From the NCBI RefSeq assembly GCF_963082655.1, contig NC_081552.1, forward strand, positions 49,815,280 to 49,879,279: a DNA stretch of 64,000 nt. Direction: 5' to 3'. The position numbers were made by a program, and so were the translations under genes. This DNA comes from Stomoxys calcitrans. Taxonomy: Eukaryota; Arthropoda; Insecta; Diptera; Muscidae. The notes under the pieces were generated by a model. That model had not been told where the DNA came from. It saw nothing but the letters and a program-made list of their open reading frames with translations, and searched no databases. Of the stretch, positions 34,342-46,370 are shown one piece after another (within the stretch, counting starts at the first letter, position 1; each line of letters starts with the position of its first letter).

Positions 34342-36097
34342 TATATATATTCTTGATCAGCGTAAAAATCTAAGACGATCTAGACATGTCCTTCCGTCTG
34401 TCCGTCTGTCTGTTGAAATCACGCTACAGTCTTTAAAAATATAGATATTGAGCTGAAATTTTGCACAGGTTCTTTTTTTGTCCATAAGCAGGTTAAGTTC
34501 GAAGATGGGCAATATCGGACTATATCTTCATATAGCCCCCATATAGACCGATCCGCCGATTTAGGGTCTTAGGTCCATAAAAGCCACATTTATTATCCGA
34601 TTTTGCTGAAATTCGGGACAGTGAGTTGCGTTAGGCCTCTCAACATCCTACGTCAATATGGACCAGATCGGTCCAGATTTGGATATAGCTGCCATATAGA
34701 CCGATCCTCCGATTTAGGGTCTTAGGCCCATAAAAGCCACATTTATAATCCGATTTTACTGAAATTTGGGACAGTGAGTTATGTTAGGCCCCTTGACATC
34801 CTTCGTCAATTTGGCTCAGATCGGTCCAGATTTGGATATAGCTGCCATATAGACCGATCCGCCGATTTAGGGTCTTAGGTCCATAAAAGCCACATTTATT
34901 ATCCGATTTTTCTGAAATTCGGGACAGTGAGTTGCGTTAGGCCCCTCAACATCCTACGTCAATTTGGTTCAGATCGGTTCAGATTTGGATCTAGCTGCCA
35001 TATAGACCGATCCTCCGATTTAGGGTCTTAGGCCCATAAAAGCCACATTTATAATCCGATTTTGCAGAAATTTGGGACAATGATTTGTGTTAGGTCCTTC
35101 GACATCCTTCGTCAATTTGGCTCAATTCGGTTCAGATTTGGATATAACTGCCATATAGGCCGATCCTCCGATTTAGGGTCTTAGGCCCATAAATGCCACA
35201 TTTAATATCCGATTTTCCTGGAATTTGGGACAGTAAATTGTGTTAGGCCCTTTGATATCGCTCATTAATTTGGTGCAGATCGGTCCAGTTTTGGATATAG
35301 CTGCCATATAGACCAATCTCTCGATTTCAGGTTTTGGGCCCATTAAATGCTCATTTATTGTCCGATGTCGCCGAAATTTGGGACGGTGAGTTAAGTTAAG
35401 GCCCTCGACATAATCCTGTATAATGGCACAGATCGGTTGAAATTTGGATATAGACCAATCACTCTATTTAAGGTTTTGGGCCCATAAAAGATGCATTTAT
35501 TGTCCGGCGTCGCCGAAATTCAGGGCAGTGAGTTAGGTTAAGCCCTTCGACTTCCTGCTGCAATATGGCCCAGATCAGTCCACATTTGAATATAGCTGTC
35601 ATATAGACCGATCTCTCGATATAAGGTTTTGGGTCCATAAAAGACGCATTTATTGTCCAATTTCGCCGAAATTTGGTACAGTGAGTTGAGTTAGGCCCTT
35701 CGAAATTTTTCTTAAACTTGGGCTAAATCGGTTTAGATTTGGATATAGCTGCCATATAGACCGATATCTCGATTTAAAGGCGCATTTCTAATCCGATTTA
35801 ACTGAAATTTGACACAGTGACTAATGTTAGGCTTTTCGAAATCCATGTCGTATGTAGCTCAAATCGTTTTATTTTTAGATGAAGCTACTAAAAAACCAAT
35901 ATTTTGTTATACACAATTGAACAATGACTTGTACTTATAAGTATTTGGTCAAAATTGGAACATATTTTGATATAACTGCTATGGGACAAAACGTATACAA
36001 TTTTTACCGGATTTTGATGAAAAGTGGTTTACGTATATTCCCGAGGTGGTGGGTATCCAAAGATCGGCCCGGCCGAACTTAACGCCTTTTTACTTGT

Positions 36098-37715
36098 TAT
36101 ATGTAGAAATTATCTTGGAATCTAGTCAGACATTAATTTGGATACTAATTGGAATAGGAATTTAGAACCTTGTAAGATTTTCCTACCTGGATCTCCACAT
36201 CTTTAAATTGTCATATTGGCTAAAAGATTATATGGGAGTTATATTGATACCTGTGCCAATTTTAATGACACATACTGGGGCGTCAAATAGAGATTGACGT
36301 CCCAGTATGTCCCATTAAGATGTGACCATAAAAGTCCATATCTGATGAAATATACACATTGGAGCAAATCTAAATTAGGACTGATTCTACAGCCTCAAAA
36401 AAGCCATATCGGATGAACGATATATATGGTAGCTATATCTAAATCTAAACCGATTTTTATGAAATTTTGCACACATATTATGTAGTGTATTACACTATTA
36501 TGTTAAGAGAAACAAGCGGCCTACTAAGTATTCAAATGCTTACTGTTTTCTTTATTGCAAATCAAAGCTGCAAGAACTACTAATGAGAGCTTAGTACTAA
36601 ATATATGTATAAACAGGTGTATGTGTCTATGAGATACATCAACTTATGACAACAGATATGAGAGAGAGTGTTAAGATGTTAGAATGTTAAGATTTATGTA
36701 CAATGTATAATTGTGTATTAGAGTGGTACTTAACAATTAATACTCTATATATTAAGACGTCATATAAAGCACCTCATTCAAAATTTTGTAAAGATCAGAC
36801 CAAAATTGTGGCTTCTACAGCCTTAAAAAGCCAAATAGGATGACAGATATATATGGGAGCTATATCGAAATCTGAACCGATTTTTATGAAATTTTCCAGA
36901 TATATTAAAATCAGTAACAAAACAGTCCGTGCCAAATTTTGTGCAGATCGGTTGAAAATTGTAGCTTTAAGTGCAAATCGGGCGATACATATATATGGGA
37001 GCTATATCTAAATCTGAACCGATTTTTATGAAATTTTGCACGTATATGGAGACGTCAAATAAAACACTCCATGCCAAATTTTGTAAAGATCGGTAAAAAA
37101 TTCTGGCTTCTACAGCCTTAAAAGTCCATATCGGATGACAGATATATATGGGAGCTATATCTAAATATGAACCGATTTTCATGAAATTTTACACACATAT
37201 TAGGTCGTCAAATAAAACACCTCGTGCAAAATATTTTAAAGATCGGACTAAAACTGTGGCTTCTACAGCCATAAAAGTCCATGCCGGATGAAAGATATAT
37301 ATGGGAGCTATATCTAAATCTGAACCGATTTTCATGAAATTTTGCACACAATTGTAGACCTCAAATAAAATACCCAATGCCAAATTTTGTGAAGATCGGA
37401 CGACAATTGTGGCTTCTACAGCCTTAAAATGCATATCGGATGAAAGATATATATGAGAGCTATATCTAAATCTGAACCTTTTTTTTCAAAATCAAAAGCG
37501 TTTGTCCTTGGTTCAAAAAACGTGACATATGCAAAATTTAGTGACAATCGGAATACATGGACTCACAGACGGACATGGCCAAATCGAATCAGAAAGTGAT
37601 TCTGAGTCGATCGGTATACTTATCAATGGGTCTAGCTCTTCTCCTTCTTAGCGTTGCAAACAAATGCACAAATCTATAATACCCTGTACCACAGTGGTGG
37701 TGTGGGGTATAAAAA
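36098..37715 (+). mobile_element. C-family copy with nested insertion
   Basis: Monomers have tgggagctatatc or variants at 36854, 36996, 37149, 37302 and 37454 (142, 153, 153, 152). The tail has acagacggacatggccaaat, gagtcgatcggtatacttat, and ends ataccctgtaccacagtggt then ggtgtggggtataaaaa. Interrupted at 36481. The 5' side near 36098-36230 is diverged and no palindrome is visible. Confidence 0.75.
36481..36748. mobile_element. LTR-like insertion in C family, flanked by short duplication
   Basis: The insertion starts tgtagtgtattacactatta and ends taacaattaatactctat. atatta flanks both sides (36475-36480 and 36749-36754), and removing one copy restores cacacatattaagacgtc, the order in the neighbouring C monomer at 37190. 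The length (about 268 bp), TGTAGT start and 5-6 bp duplication would fit a solo LTR of a gypsy-type element. The imperfect 12-bp terminal inversion (10 of 12) would also fit a small DNA element. Confidence 0.55.
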
Positions 37716-37913
37716 AGAATATATTCATGTTTTCTGTTTTCCACCCTTTTAATTTATCTCTGATAAACATCAAATTTAATAACTCCTTTTAACTACTAAA
37801 ATGCTTATCTGCATATCCTTTCACCACATAATTAATTAATTGCATGGCCCACGCACATGCGCACCCAACAAACTCAAACTTAACAACATTTAAAATTAAT
37901 TATCTGCTAAACC

Positions 37914-37944
<31 letters not shown>

Positions 37945-39255
37945 AAAACTAGTCATTAGTGCATTCTAGCAAAACTAAAATCAACAGCAAATAAATTTTA
38001 CACCTATGCGACCAAATCCAAGCCTCGAGAACATAACCATTGCATTTGAAAAAATAACAAAAAACTACAGCAAAAGCAGCTGAGAAACTACCTCTCTTAT
38101 CTTATCTAAGGAAAATTTACAAAGCGTTAAACTACAAATGTTCAGCGGCGCGGACAAACGATATGGACACATGGAGCTACATAGGCAATAGCTTTATAGT
38201 CTCCTGCCGAAAAATATCGGTTATGATAAACCAATTATAGTTTCAGTCTATGCGGTAAGCTGCATACTCAGACCCACCCACCTATTTTGGCCAGGTTATT
38301 TAGCATGGACAATAAATGACGTAAATAATGCTGGCTATCGATTAACCACAACATAACTTGGTTTGATTGCAAAGCTAAACCTGCATGGTTAGGAATTGCA
38401 GAATTAGACAGAGCCCCAGCCAAAACCCAAAGAAAACCCCAAAATGGTGTTCCAAAGGCATAAAAAAGTTAAGCTGTTAAAGATCAGTTCTAAAAGACAA
38501 AAAAAAAGACCTCACCCTTTGCCCCTACCCCGCCCTACCCCCCCTCACTTTCCACATGAACAAATGGTCACCTAGAAGCAAGGAATCACCGTGGCCCAAC
38601 TGCTACAGAGGAGTAGGAGTTATGAGCCATTTAATCTCATGTCTCGTATCCACATACAAAAGTTTATATTGTATTGACTAAAGCAGCAAAAAGTTTACTT
38701 ACAATATAAGATCATATCGAAAAACGCGTAAAATATCCCAATGCTAGCCTATGCTTTGCCTTTTTCAGCCCCATGGGGGCATGCATATTGGTACTATGTT
38801 TGCGCTGCACACGAAACCTGGCAACAAACATTGCAACATACCCAAATAAAAGGCTTCGCATTAAAGTTTTTCGAAAGAAAAAAATCTCAAAACAACCAAT
38901 TTGGCCATGTGCTATTGGCCCAACCCTGTAAACAATTTTCCAAAAGTGCACACGGTGATCAAATGGCAGAAAAAGCAGGGTGGTGGGAAAAATATTACTA
39001 TTTGTAAGAGAAAATGTCTTTTTTCTTTGTGGATGTGTATTAGATTTTTCAAAAAATATCGACAATAAAATTCTATAATACCGACAAAAAAATCCACAGT
39101 TTCAACAGAAGAAAAACAACCAAAAACTGACGCCGAAAAAAAGTTAACGACAAAAAATTCACAAAAAAAAATTAAGAAAAAAATTTTTTAAGTTCACTTT
39201 CTCGAAATTCTCTAACTTTTTTTTGTCAAAAATCATTTTTTTGTAGCTGTTGTAA
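37716..39255. other. Low-repeat region, no gene recognised
   Basis: A poly-A of about 28 lies near 37914-37941. Frames at 38741-39007 (plus) and 38712-39065 (minus) overlap each other and show no family motif. Probably host intergenic or intronic DNA. Confidence 0.45.
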
Positions 39256-39341
39256 TTTTTATACCCTCCACCATAGGATGAAGGTTATACTAATTTCGTC
39301 ATTCCGTTTGTAACACCTCGAAACATTCGTCTAAGACCCCA

Positions 39342-39639
39342 TGCAAATTGCAAATTTTGCCCATGAACATTCCACTAAGGAACAGGGGCAAATTTCTCAC
39401 ATATCAATGAGTGTTGTCCGATTCAAGTTTAAGCTCAATGATAAGGGTCCGAACGGCGTGCCGCAGTGCGACACCTCTGTGGAGAGAAGTTTTACATGGC
39501 ATATTACCTCACAAATGTTGCCAGCATTAGGAGGGGAAAATCACCGCTGAAAGTTTTTTTCTCATGGTCTCGCCTGGTTTCGAACCCAGGTGTTCAGCGT
39601 CATAGGCGAAAATGCTAACCTCTGCGCCACGGTGGCCTC
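39342..39639 (-). mobile_element. tRNA-derived SINE with 11-bp target duplication
   Basis: ctaagacccca lies at 39331-39341 and 39640-39650. Minus-strand head ccaccgtggcgcagaggtta (box A region), gggttcgaaaccaggcg (box B), then the body and gcaaaatttgcaatttgca end. Inserted in the reversed A tail sequence. Confidence 0.9.
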
Positions 39640-40286
39640 CTAAGACCCCATAACGTGTATGTATTCATGTTCGTCATGTTATTTTAAGTCGATCTAGCCA
39701 TGTCCGTTGGTCTGTCCATCCTTCCGTCTCTCTGTCGAAAGCACGCTAACTTTCGCAGGCGTAAAGCTAGACACTTGAAATTTTGCACAAATACTTTATA
39801 TAAGTGTAGGTCGGTTGGGATTGTAAATGGGCCAAATCGGTCCATGTTTTGATATAGCTGCCATATAAACGGAGTCTTGACTTCTTGAGCTTCTAGAGGG
39901 CGCAATTCCCATCCGATTTGGCTGAAAATGCATGTCATTTTGTTATTAATTCCAACAACTGTGCTAAGTATGGTCTGAATCAGTCCATAACCTGATATAG
40001 CTGCCATATAAACCGATTTCCGGATTGGATTCTTGAGCTTCTAGAAGGCGTAATTCTTATCCGATTTGGCTGAAGTTTAGCATGAAGCGTTTTGTTATGA
40101 TTTCCAACAACTGTGTCAAGTATGGTCTAAATCATTCTATATCCTGATATAGCTACCACATAAACCGATTTCCCGATTGGATTCTTGAGCTTCTAGAAGG
40201 TGCAATTCTTCTCCGAGTTGCCTGAAATTTTGCCCGTAGTGTTTTGTTTCCAATGACTGTGCCAAATATGAATCAAATCGGTTCAT

Positions 40287-40522
40287 AACCTGATATTGCA
40301 AATTTTGCCCATGAACATTTCACTAAGGAACAGGGGTAAACTTCTTTCATATCAATGAGTGCAGTCCGATTCAAGTTTTTAAGCTCAATGATAAAGGGAC
40401 TCCTTTTTATAGCCGAGTCCGAACGGCGTGCCGCAGTGCGACACTTCTTTGGAAAGAAGTTTTACATGGCATAGTACCTCACAATTATTGCCAGCATTAG
40501 GAGGGGAAAACCACTGCTGAAA
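40287..40522 (-). mobile_element. SINE lacking its tRNA-like head
   Basis: The body from tattgcaaattttgcccatg to ccactgctgaaattttt is present, but the tRNA-like part is absent. The join is directly to an A tail (ttatacccttcaccatagg). Confidence 0.75.
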
Positions 40523-42160
40523 TTTTTTATACCCTTCACCATAGGATGGGGGTATACTAATGTCGTAATTCTGTTTGTTACTACTCGAAATATTCGTCTG
40601 AGACCCCATAAAGTATATATATTCTTGATCGTCGTGAAATTTTATGTCGATCTAGCCATGTCCGTCCGTCCGTCTGTCCGTCCGTCCGTCTGTCTGTCAA
40701 AAGCACGCTAACATCCGAAGGAGTAAAGCTAGCCGCTTGAAATTTTGCACAAATACTTCTTATTGGTGTAGGTCGGTTGGTATTGTAAATGTGCCATATC
40801 GGTCCATGTTTTGATATAGCTGCCATATAAACCGATCTTGGGTTTTGACTTCTTGAGCCTTTAGAGTGCGCAATTCTTATCCGATTGGAATGAAATTTAC
40901 ACGACGTGTTTTGTTATGATATTCAACAACTGTGCCAAGTATGGTTGAAATCGGTCCATAACCTGATATAGCTGTCATATAAACAGATCTGGGGATTTGA
41001 TTTCTTGAGCTTCTAGAGGGCGCAATTCCTATCCGATTGGAATGCAATTTTGCACGACGTGTTTTGTTATGATACCCAATAACTGTACCAAGTATGGTTC
41101 AAATCGGTCCATAACCTGGTATAGCTGCCATATAAAGCGATCTTGGGTCTTGACTTCTTGAGCCTCTAGAGTGCGCAATTCTTATCCGATTGGAATGAAA
41201 TTTACACGACGTGTTTTGTTATGATATTCAACAACTGTGCCAAGTATGGTTGAAATCGGTCCATAACCTGATATAGCTGTCATATAAACAGATCTGGGGA
41301 TTTGATTTCTTGAGCTTCTAGAGGGCGCAATTCCTATCCGATTGGAATGAAATTTTGCACGACGTGTTTTGTTACGATACCCAATAACTGTACCAAGTAT
41401 GGTTCAAATCGGTCCATAACCTGATATAGATGCCATATAAACCGATCTTGGGTCTTGACTTCTTGAGCCTCTAGAGGGCACAATTCTTATCCGATTTGAA
41501 TGAATTTTTGCACGAAGTATTTCGTTATGATATCCAACAACCGTGCCAAGTATGGTTGAAATCGGTTCATAACCTCATATAGCTGTCATATAAACAGATC
41601 TGGGGATTTGACTTCTTGAGCTTCTAGAGGGCGCAATTCCTATCCGATTTGGTTGAAAATTTTCATGAAATATTTTATTCTTACTTTCAACAACTGTGTC
41701 AAAGAAGGTTCAAATCGGTCCATAACCTAATATAACTGCTATATAAACCGATCTGGGATCTTGACTTCTTGAGCCTCTAGAGATCGCAATTATTATCCGA
41801 TTTGCCTGAAATTTTGTACTACGGATCCCCTCATGACCATCAACATACGTGTTTATTATAATCTAAATCGGTTTATAGCCCGATACAGCTCCCATATAAA
41901 TCGATCTCTCTATTTTACTTCTTGAGCCCCCAAAGGGCGCAATTCTTATTCGAATTGACTGACATTTTACACAGGTCTCCAACATATAATTTAATTGTGG
42001 TCCAAACCGGACCATATCTTGATATCGCTCTAACAGCAGAGCAAATCTTTTCGTATATCCTTTTTTGCCTAAGAAGGGATGCCGGGAAAAGAACTTGGCA
42101 AATGCGATCCATGGTGGAGGGTATATAAGATTCGGCCCGGCCGAACTTAGCACGCTTTTA

Positions 42161-42227
42161 CTTGTTTTTCCTTTATTTGGCTTTTAACAGCCGGCCATGC
42201 GAATCAATTTCTGTTTCATTGTTTTTC
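42161..42227. other. Short spacer
   Basis: No feature recognised. Confidence 0.3.
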
Positions 42228-42484
42228 AAGTCGAGCTTAATGGCCAAGCGAATGCAACACACAAAGCAGAGATTGTTAAATGAGTTTTGAAGAAAAGAAA
42301 TTGCCAGTTCCTCAGACAAGGCAGGACACATATCACCCCACTGGTGGACGCATTTCGATAATTGAGTTTTTTTATCTCATGGGGTGATATGTGGCCTGCC
42401 TTGTCTAAGGGACTGGCAATTTCTTTTCTTCCAAACTCATTTAACAATCTCTCCCAGCATTCGCTGGGACTTTAAGCTCGACTT
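42228..42484. repeat. 257-bp imperfect palindrome
   Basis: Inner arms 42269-42340 (agattgttaaatgag, gaaaagaaattgccagt, ggcaggacacatatcacccc) pair with 42380-42451. Outer pieces aagtcgagcttaa and ttaagctcgactt, and gcgaatgc with gcattcgc, extend the symmetry. The loop is about 39 nt. No coding content. It could be a MITE or a transcribed hairpin. Confidence 0.85.
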
Positions 42485-42740
42485 AAAAAAATTTATCAAA
42501 ATTTTGAATTTATTCCAAAATTTTAAATAATATCAAAATTTACGATTTTATCAAAATTTAGGATCTTATCAAAATTTTAAATTTTATCAAAATGTTCCAT
42601 TTTCTTAAAAATTATCAGTTTATTTTTAATTTATTAATATAAACTTAAATTATTTTCTCAAAATTTCCAATTTTTTCAAAACGTTACATTTTTTCCAAGC
42701 TTTAAGTTTTTTTTTTTTCAAAATTTTACTTTTGTTTCGA
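42485..42740. repeat. AT-rich degenerate minisatellite
   Basis: Repeats of ttatcaaaatttt with varied endings, shorter than 29 bp. Confidence 0.55.
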
Positions 42741-43800
42741 CACAAAATGGTTTGTTTCATATATTGACTTAATTTGTCCTTAATGAATATTCCCATGGAA
42801 ATGAAACATGGCCTTTTTCCTCATCATACAAAACCATTTTTGTTTGCGCGAAATTTCCTCCTGTTTCACCCCATTCTATCATATCTAAATATTCCTATAC
42901 GCCATTGCCACATAAACCAGTTTATTGGCCAAAAATTGCCAATGAATTTTTGTTATTGTTATCCGTCCTGCATACGAATCAATTGCAAATACTGGATACT
43001 GACTAATATGCTACTCTGGGGTCAATAAGGCACAGTTTTGTTTGGGTTCATGTTATTTTTCTATTCAACCATGTCTCTTCTTAGCCAAATATACTCGATA
43101 TAGTTTTTTTTTTGTGGCCAACTTTTTTTGGTATTTTTGTTGCAGTTTTTGCCCACTATTTCGGTATTAGCCAGCACTCATGATCAGACTATGCCACAAT
43201 TCCTTGTGGCATAACGAACAAAGAACGCCATGCAATGTCAACATAGAACCTAAAACACTAACAGAAAAGCGTTTATATATTGGATGTAATTGCCAAGCAT
43301 TTAACTTTAAAGTTGGGGTTTGTTTTCAATTACCTCGAAATGCTGCATTGAAAATGAAACCATAAACGTGGCCAAAGCTAAATAAAACGCATGTAGTCAG
43401 CAGCAGCTGCTAGTCGCTGCAGTGAGAAGAGCAATGAGTTCGCAAATGCTATTTTCAATTGAAATGAAAAACTTATTAAAACCATAAAATGGCCTGGTAG
43501 GTCATTGGCTGCCCCGCTAAAATCCAAGCTAGAATAAAAAAAATTAAGGAACAAAAATCGAAGTTTCACCTTTACTACATTGAGGCTGAGCTTCAACTGC
43601 AGACACAGCCTGTAAATAAGTGTTTGCTGACCAATTTTCTAAAAATTAGGTAATCTTTTGTTACCCTACTTTCAGTGATTAACGGTTGTATAGAAAATTT
43701 TCAAATCAAATTTCGATAACACTTCTTTTGTAAAGAAAGTTTTGTCAAAATTTCTTTGCTTTAGGAAATTTTGTTAAATTTTTTTTGGCCTTCAGAAGTT
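42741..43800. other. Low-repeat region, no gene recognised
   Basis: Frames at 42774-43028, 43180-43365 and 43378-43596 carry no recognisable domain. 43690-43800 drifts into AT units. Confidence 0.4.
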
Positions 43801-43802
43801 TT

Positions 43803-44655
43803 TTTATACCCTCCACACATAAGATGGGGGGTATACTAATTTCAACATTCTGATTGTAACTACTCGAAATATTCGTCTGAGACCCCATAAAGTAAATATA
43901 TTCTTGATCGTCGTGAAATTTTATGTCGATCGAGCCATGTCCGTCCGTCCGTCCGTCTGTCTGTCGAAAGCACGCTAACTTCCGAAGGAGTAAAGCTAGC
44001 CGCTTGAAATTTTGCACAAATACTTCTTATTAGTGTAGGTCGGTTGGTATTGTAAATGGGCCATATCGGTCCATGTTTTGATATAGCTGCCATATAAACC
44101 GATCTGGGGTCTTGACTTCTTGAGTCTCTAGAGGCTGCAATTCTCATCCGATTTAAATGAAATTTTGCACGACGTGTTTTGTTACGATATCCAACAACTG
44201 TGCCAAGTATGGTTCAAATCGGTCCATCTTTTGATATAGCTGCCATATAAACCGATCTCTCGATTTAAGGTTTAGGGCCCATAAAAGAGGCATTTATTGT
44301 CCGATTTCGCCGAAATTTGGGACAGTGCTTTGTGTTAGGCTTTTCGACATGTTTATGCAACTTGGCCCAAATCGGTCCAGATTTGGATATAGCTGCCATG
44401 TAGACCGATATCTCGATTTAATGTCTTGGCCCCATAAAAGGCGCATATATAATCCGATTTCACTGATATTTGACACAGTGACTTATGTTCGGCTTTTCGA
44501 CATCCGTGTAGTATATAGTTCAGATCGGTATGCGGTATATGAGTATAAGGTATGAAATTTTCACCGAATTTTGATGAAAGGTGGTTTACATATATACCCG
44601 AGGTGGTGGGTATCCAAAGTTCGGCCTAGCCGAACTTAACGCCTTTTTACTTGTT
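43803..44655 (-). mobile_element. A/B chimeric repeat, reverse
   Basis: The tail and first two monomers are A type (ttgacttcttgagtctctag near 44113; caacaactgtgccaagtatg near 44193). At tgatatagctgccatataaaccgatct (about 44232-44258), shared by both families, the sequence switches to B (cgatttaaggtttagggcc, gaaatttgggacagtg). It ends with the B head (cccgaggtggtgggtatcca, gttcggcctagccgaactta). Confidence 0.8.
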
Positions 44656-45080
44656 TTAAATTATTTTGGTTTATGAAATTTCGTCAATGATATTTGTTAT
44701 AGAAAATTTTGTCTAAGTTTCATTTCTATAGGAAATTTTGTCAAAATTTAATTTTTGCCCTCACATGCCTGAATTAAAATGGGCGTGCCTAAAATTTTGT
44801 TGAGTAGACATATGGTTCAATGGCTGCAGGATGTTGCGTATATGCAACATTGGACAATGAAGTTAAATTTAAATACAATTTGATTTTTTTTTTCAATTGC
44901 CGATTATTTATTTTATTATTTCAATTTATGTATGGTAGAATAGAAAAGATTTTTTTTTTTTGAGTATTGGATCACAAGTGCATACTGCATTTGGTGCATT
45001 TACCGGCCAATGATTATTACCATAAAATCGTATGGATTTTGTATGCTCTTCACCAGTACACTATGGGCACTAGGGGAGGC
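44656..45080. other. AT minisatellite remnant and short low-repeat stretch
   Basis: 44690-44760 has 29-bp-type AT units; T runs lie near 44886 and 44951. No gene. Confidence 0.4.
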
Positions 45081-45082
45081 CA

Positions 45083-45150
45083 TCGTAGCGCAGAGTTTAG
45101 CATGTCCGCCTATTACGCTGAATGCCTGGTTTCGAATTCTGCAGGACCGA
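45083..45150 (+). mobile_element. Isolated tRNA-like head of the SINE
   Basis: ggccatcgtagcgcagagtt (box A region) and gcctggtttcgaattctgca (box B region) are joined at once to an A head fragment (gaccgaatcttatattccct at about 45145). The tRNA-like fold is not that of a functional tRNA: no CCA-side acceptor pairing, and the sequence is identical in kind to the SINE heads. Confidence 0.7.
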
Positions 45151-45205
45151 ATCTTATATTCCCTCCACCATAGATCGCATTTGACAAGTTCTTTGAATGA
45201 CTTTT
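45151..45205 (+). mobile_element. A-family head fragment
   Basis: cgaatcttatattccctcca, ccatagatcgcatttgacaa; truncated right and left. Confidence 0.6.
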
Positions 45206-45702
45206 CCCAATACATAGGATACACATCTCCCGGCCGACAAGGGAGCAGCACACAGGCTGGACCTTTTAGCTCCGACTTGTGTGGTACCCATCGTTATCAC
45301 GGGAAGCTTTGCTGAAAGCTACCGGGCGCAATGTGGAAAGGTTCGTTTTTACACGGCGTAGCTGCAAATGCGGCTGCGGGCAGTTAGCGATTTTCGAGAG
45401 GAGAGTCTCAGTGAGGAGTCAGGTGGCAATGGCTTTTAATTATATAGTGATACTCGAGATGACAAGGCGAATTATTGGCGCCTTCAAATAACCAATGGGC
45501 AACATCGGCATCAATTCCCAGGTTAGGAGCGGAGGCGGGCGTCGAATCTTGGAGCAAGCGGCTCGTGATAACGAGGGATACATGTGCGATCCCACAAAAC
45601 CCATGCGGTTGGGGCGCTGGACCAGTTACCCGCCCCTGGTAAACTTTAAAAATCACTATGAGAAACAAAGGAATAATGAAAAGGGACCTCCCTAAAGTTG
45701 AC

Positions 45703-46172
45703 AACTCACGCAAACGAAAAAATAACCATGATTTGCGGATCTGCACCTGGAATGGCCGAACTCTCTATAGAGAAGGTGCAGTGCACGCGTTGGCGGATGT
45801 TTTGGAGAAGTACGAGGCAAATATTACAGCCTTAGAGGAAGTACGACACAATGACAAATTATGCTATAGCTGCCATAACATGAGGCATTAATTTGGCTGT
45901 GGATTTGTGGTTAGTCAGAGACTGAAACACCTTGTCTCAAGCTTTACTCCGATGAATGAGAGGCTAGCCGCAATCCGTATAAAAGTCAAATTCTTCAATA
46001 TCAGCCTTGTTTGTGCCCCTGCTCCGACGGAAGACAAGGACGAGCAGATCAAAGTTAATTTCTACGAGCGCCTAGAGCGAGAATATGACCGTTGCCCTGC
46101 CCATGGTATTAAAGTTGTTCTGGGAGATTTAAATGCGAAAATAGGGAAGGAAGACAACTGTCGGATAGTTTA
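45703..46172 (+). pseudogene. Apurinic-type endonuclease domain of an RTE LINE
   Basis: Read in pieces: RICTWNGRTLYREGAVHALA with ITALEEVR (the Glu-containing metal-binding region), a stop just after SCHNMRH near 45890, then VSQRLKHLVSSFTPMNERLA, LVCAPAPTEDKDEQ and VLGDLNAKIGKED (the GDxN motif). Two catalytic-type motifs are visible. The C-terminal SDH motif is not found because of deletion after about 46260. Inactive. Confidence 0.8.
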
Positions 46173-46370
46173 GCATCCACGGATAATGTTGAGGCTAATA
46201 GATATCGCCGCCGCAAAAAACTTGATAGTTAGCAGCACTAGATTTCAACATAAAAATATTTACAAATGATATGGAAAGAACATTTTACCAAACTGCTATT
46301 GTCCGACGATGGCGGCTAAGGCAATATTGTAGAACCCGTCCCTGATGATGGTATCGAATGTTTACCTGCT

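Larger units (their letters stand above)
33636..36097 (-). mobile_element. B-family copy, reverse, split by a fold-back element
   Basis: The reversed tail is ttttatacccaccaccgaat, cattttgtcattccgtttgc. After the insertion at 33735-34341 come tatatattcttgatcagcgt, tccgtctgtccgtctgtctg and many monomers. ttagggtctt starts at 34561, 34713, 34867, 35020 and 35173 (152-154 bp apart). The head side shows cccgaggtggtgggtatcca and cggcccggccgaactt. Complete apart from the insertion. Confidence 0.85.
39256..42160 (-). mobile_element. A-family copy, reverse, with two SINE insertions
   Basis: A first A tail (ttataccctccaccatagga at 39259) leads to A-like monomers to about 40285. A second A tail opens at about 40530 and is followed by monomers to the head (gcccggccgaacttagcacg, acttgttttt, about 42160). 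Two A copies are therefore arranged in tandem, with a SINE in the first and a headless SINE at the join. The units 40870-41020 and 41170-41320 are near-identical, a recent duplication of two monomers. Confidence 0.75.

Noticed and set aside
38712..39065. Possible host exons in the 37.7-39.2 kb region
   Set aside because: Plus and minus frames overlap with equal plausibility; no splice pair or motif to choose between them.
45083..45150. tRNA genes at this and similar places (3355, 27150, 39575, 57490, 63640)
   Set aside because: Box A and B are present, but the first four parallel SINE heads, no proper acceptor stem is visible, and several are joined to SINE bodies.
45279..45746. Overlapping frames before the RTE endonuclease
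   Set aside because: They lie in the leader of the LINE; no family resemblance.
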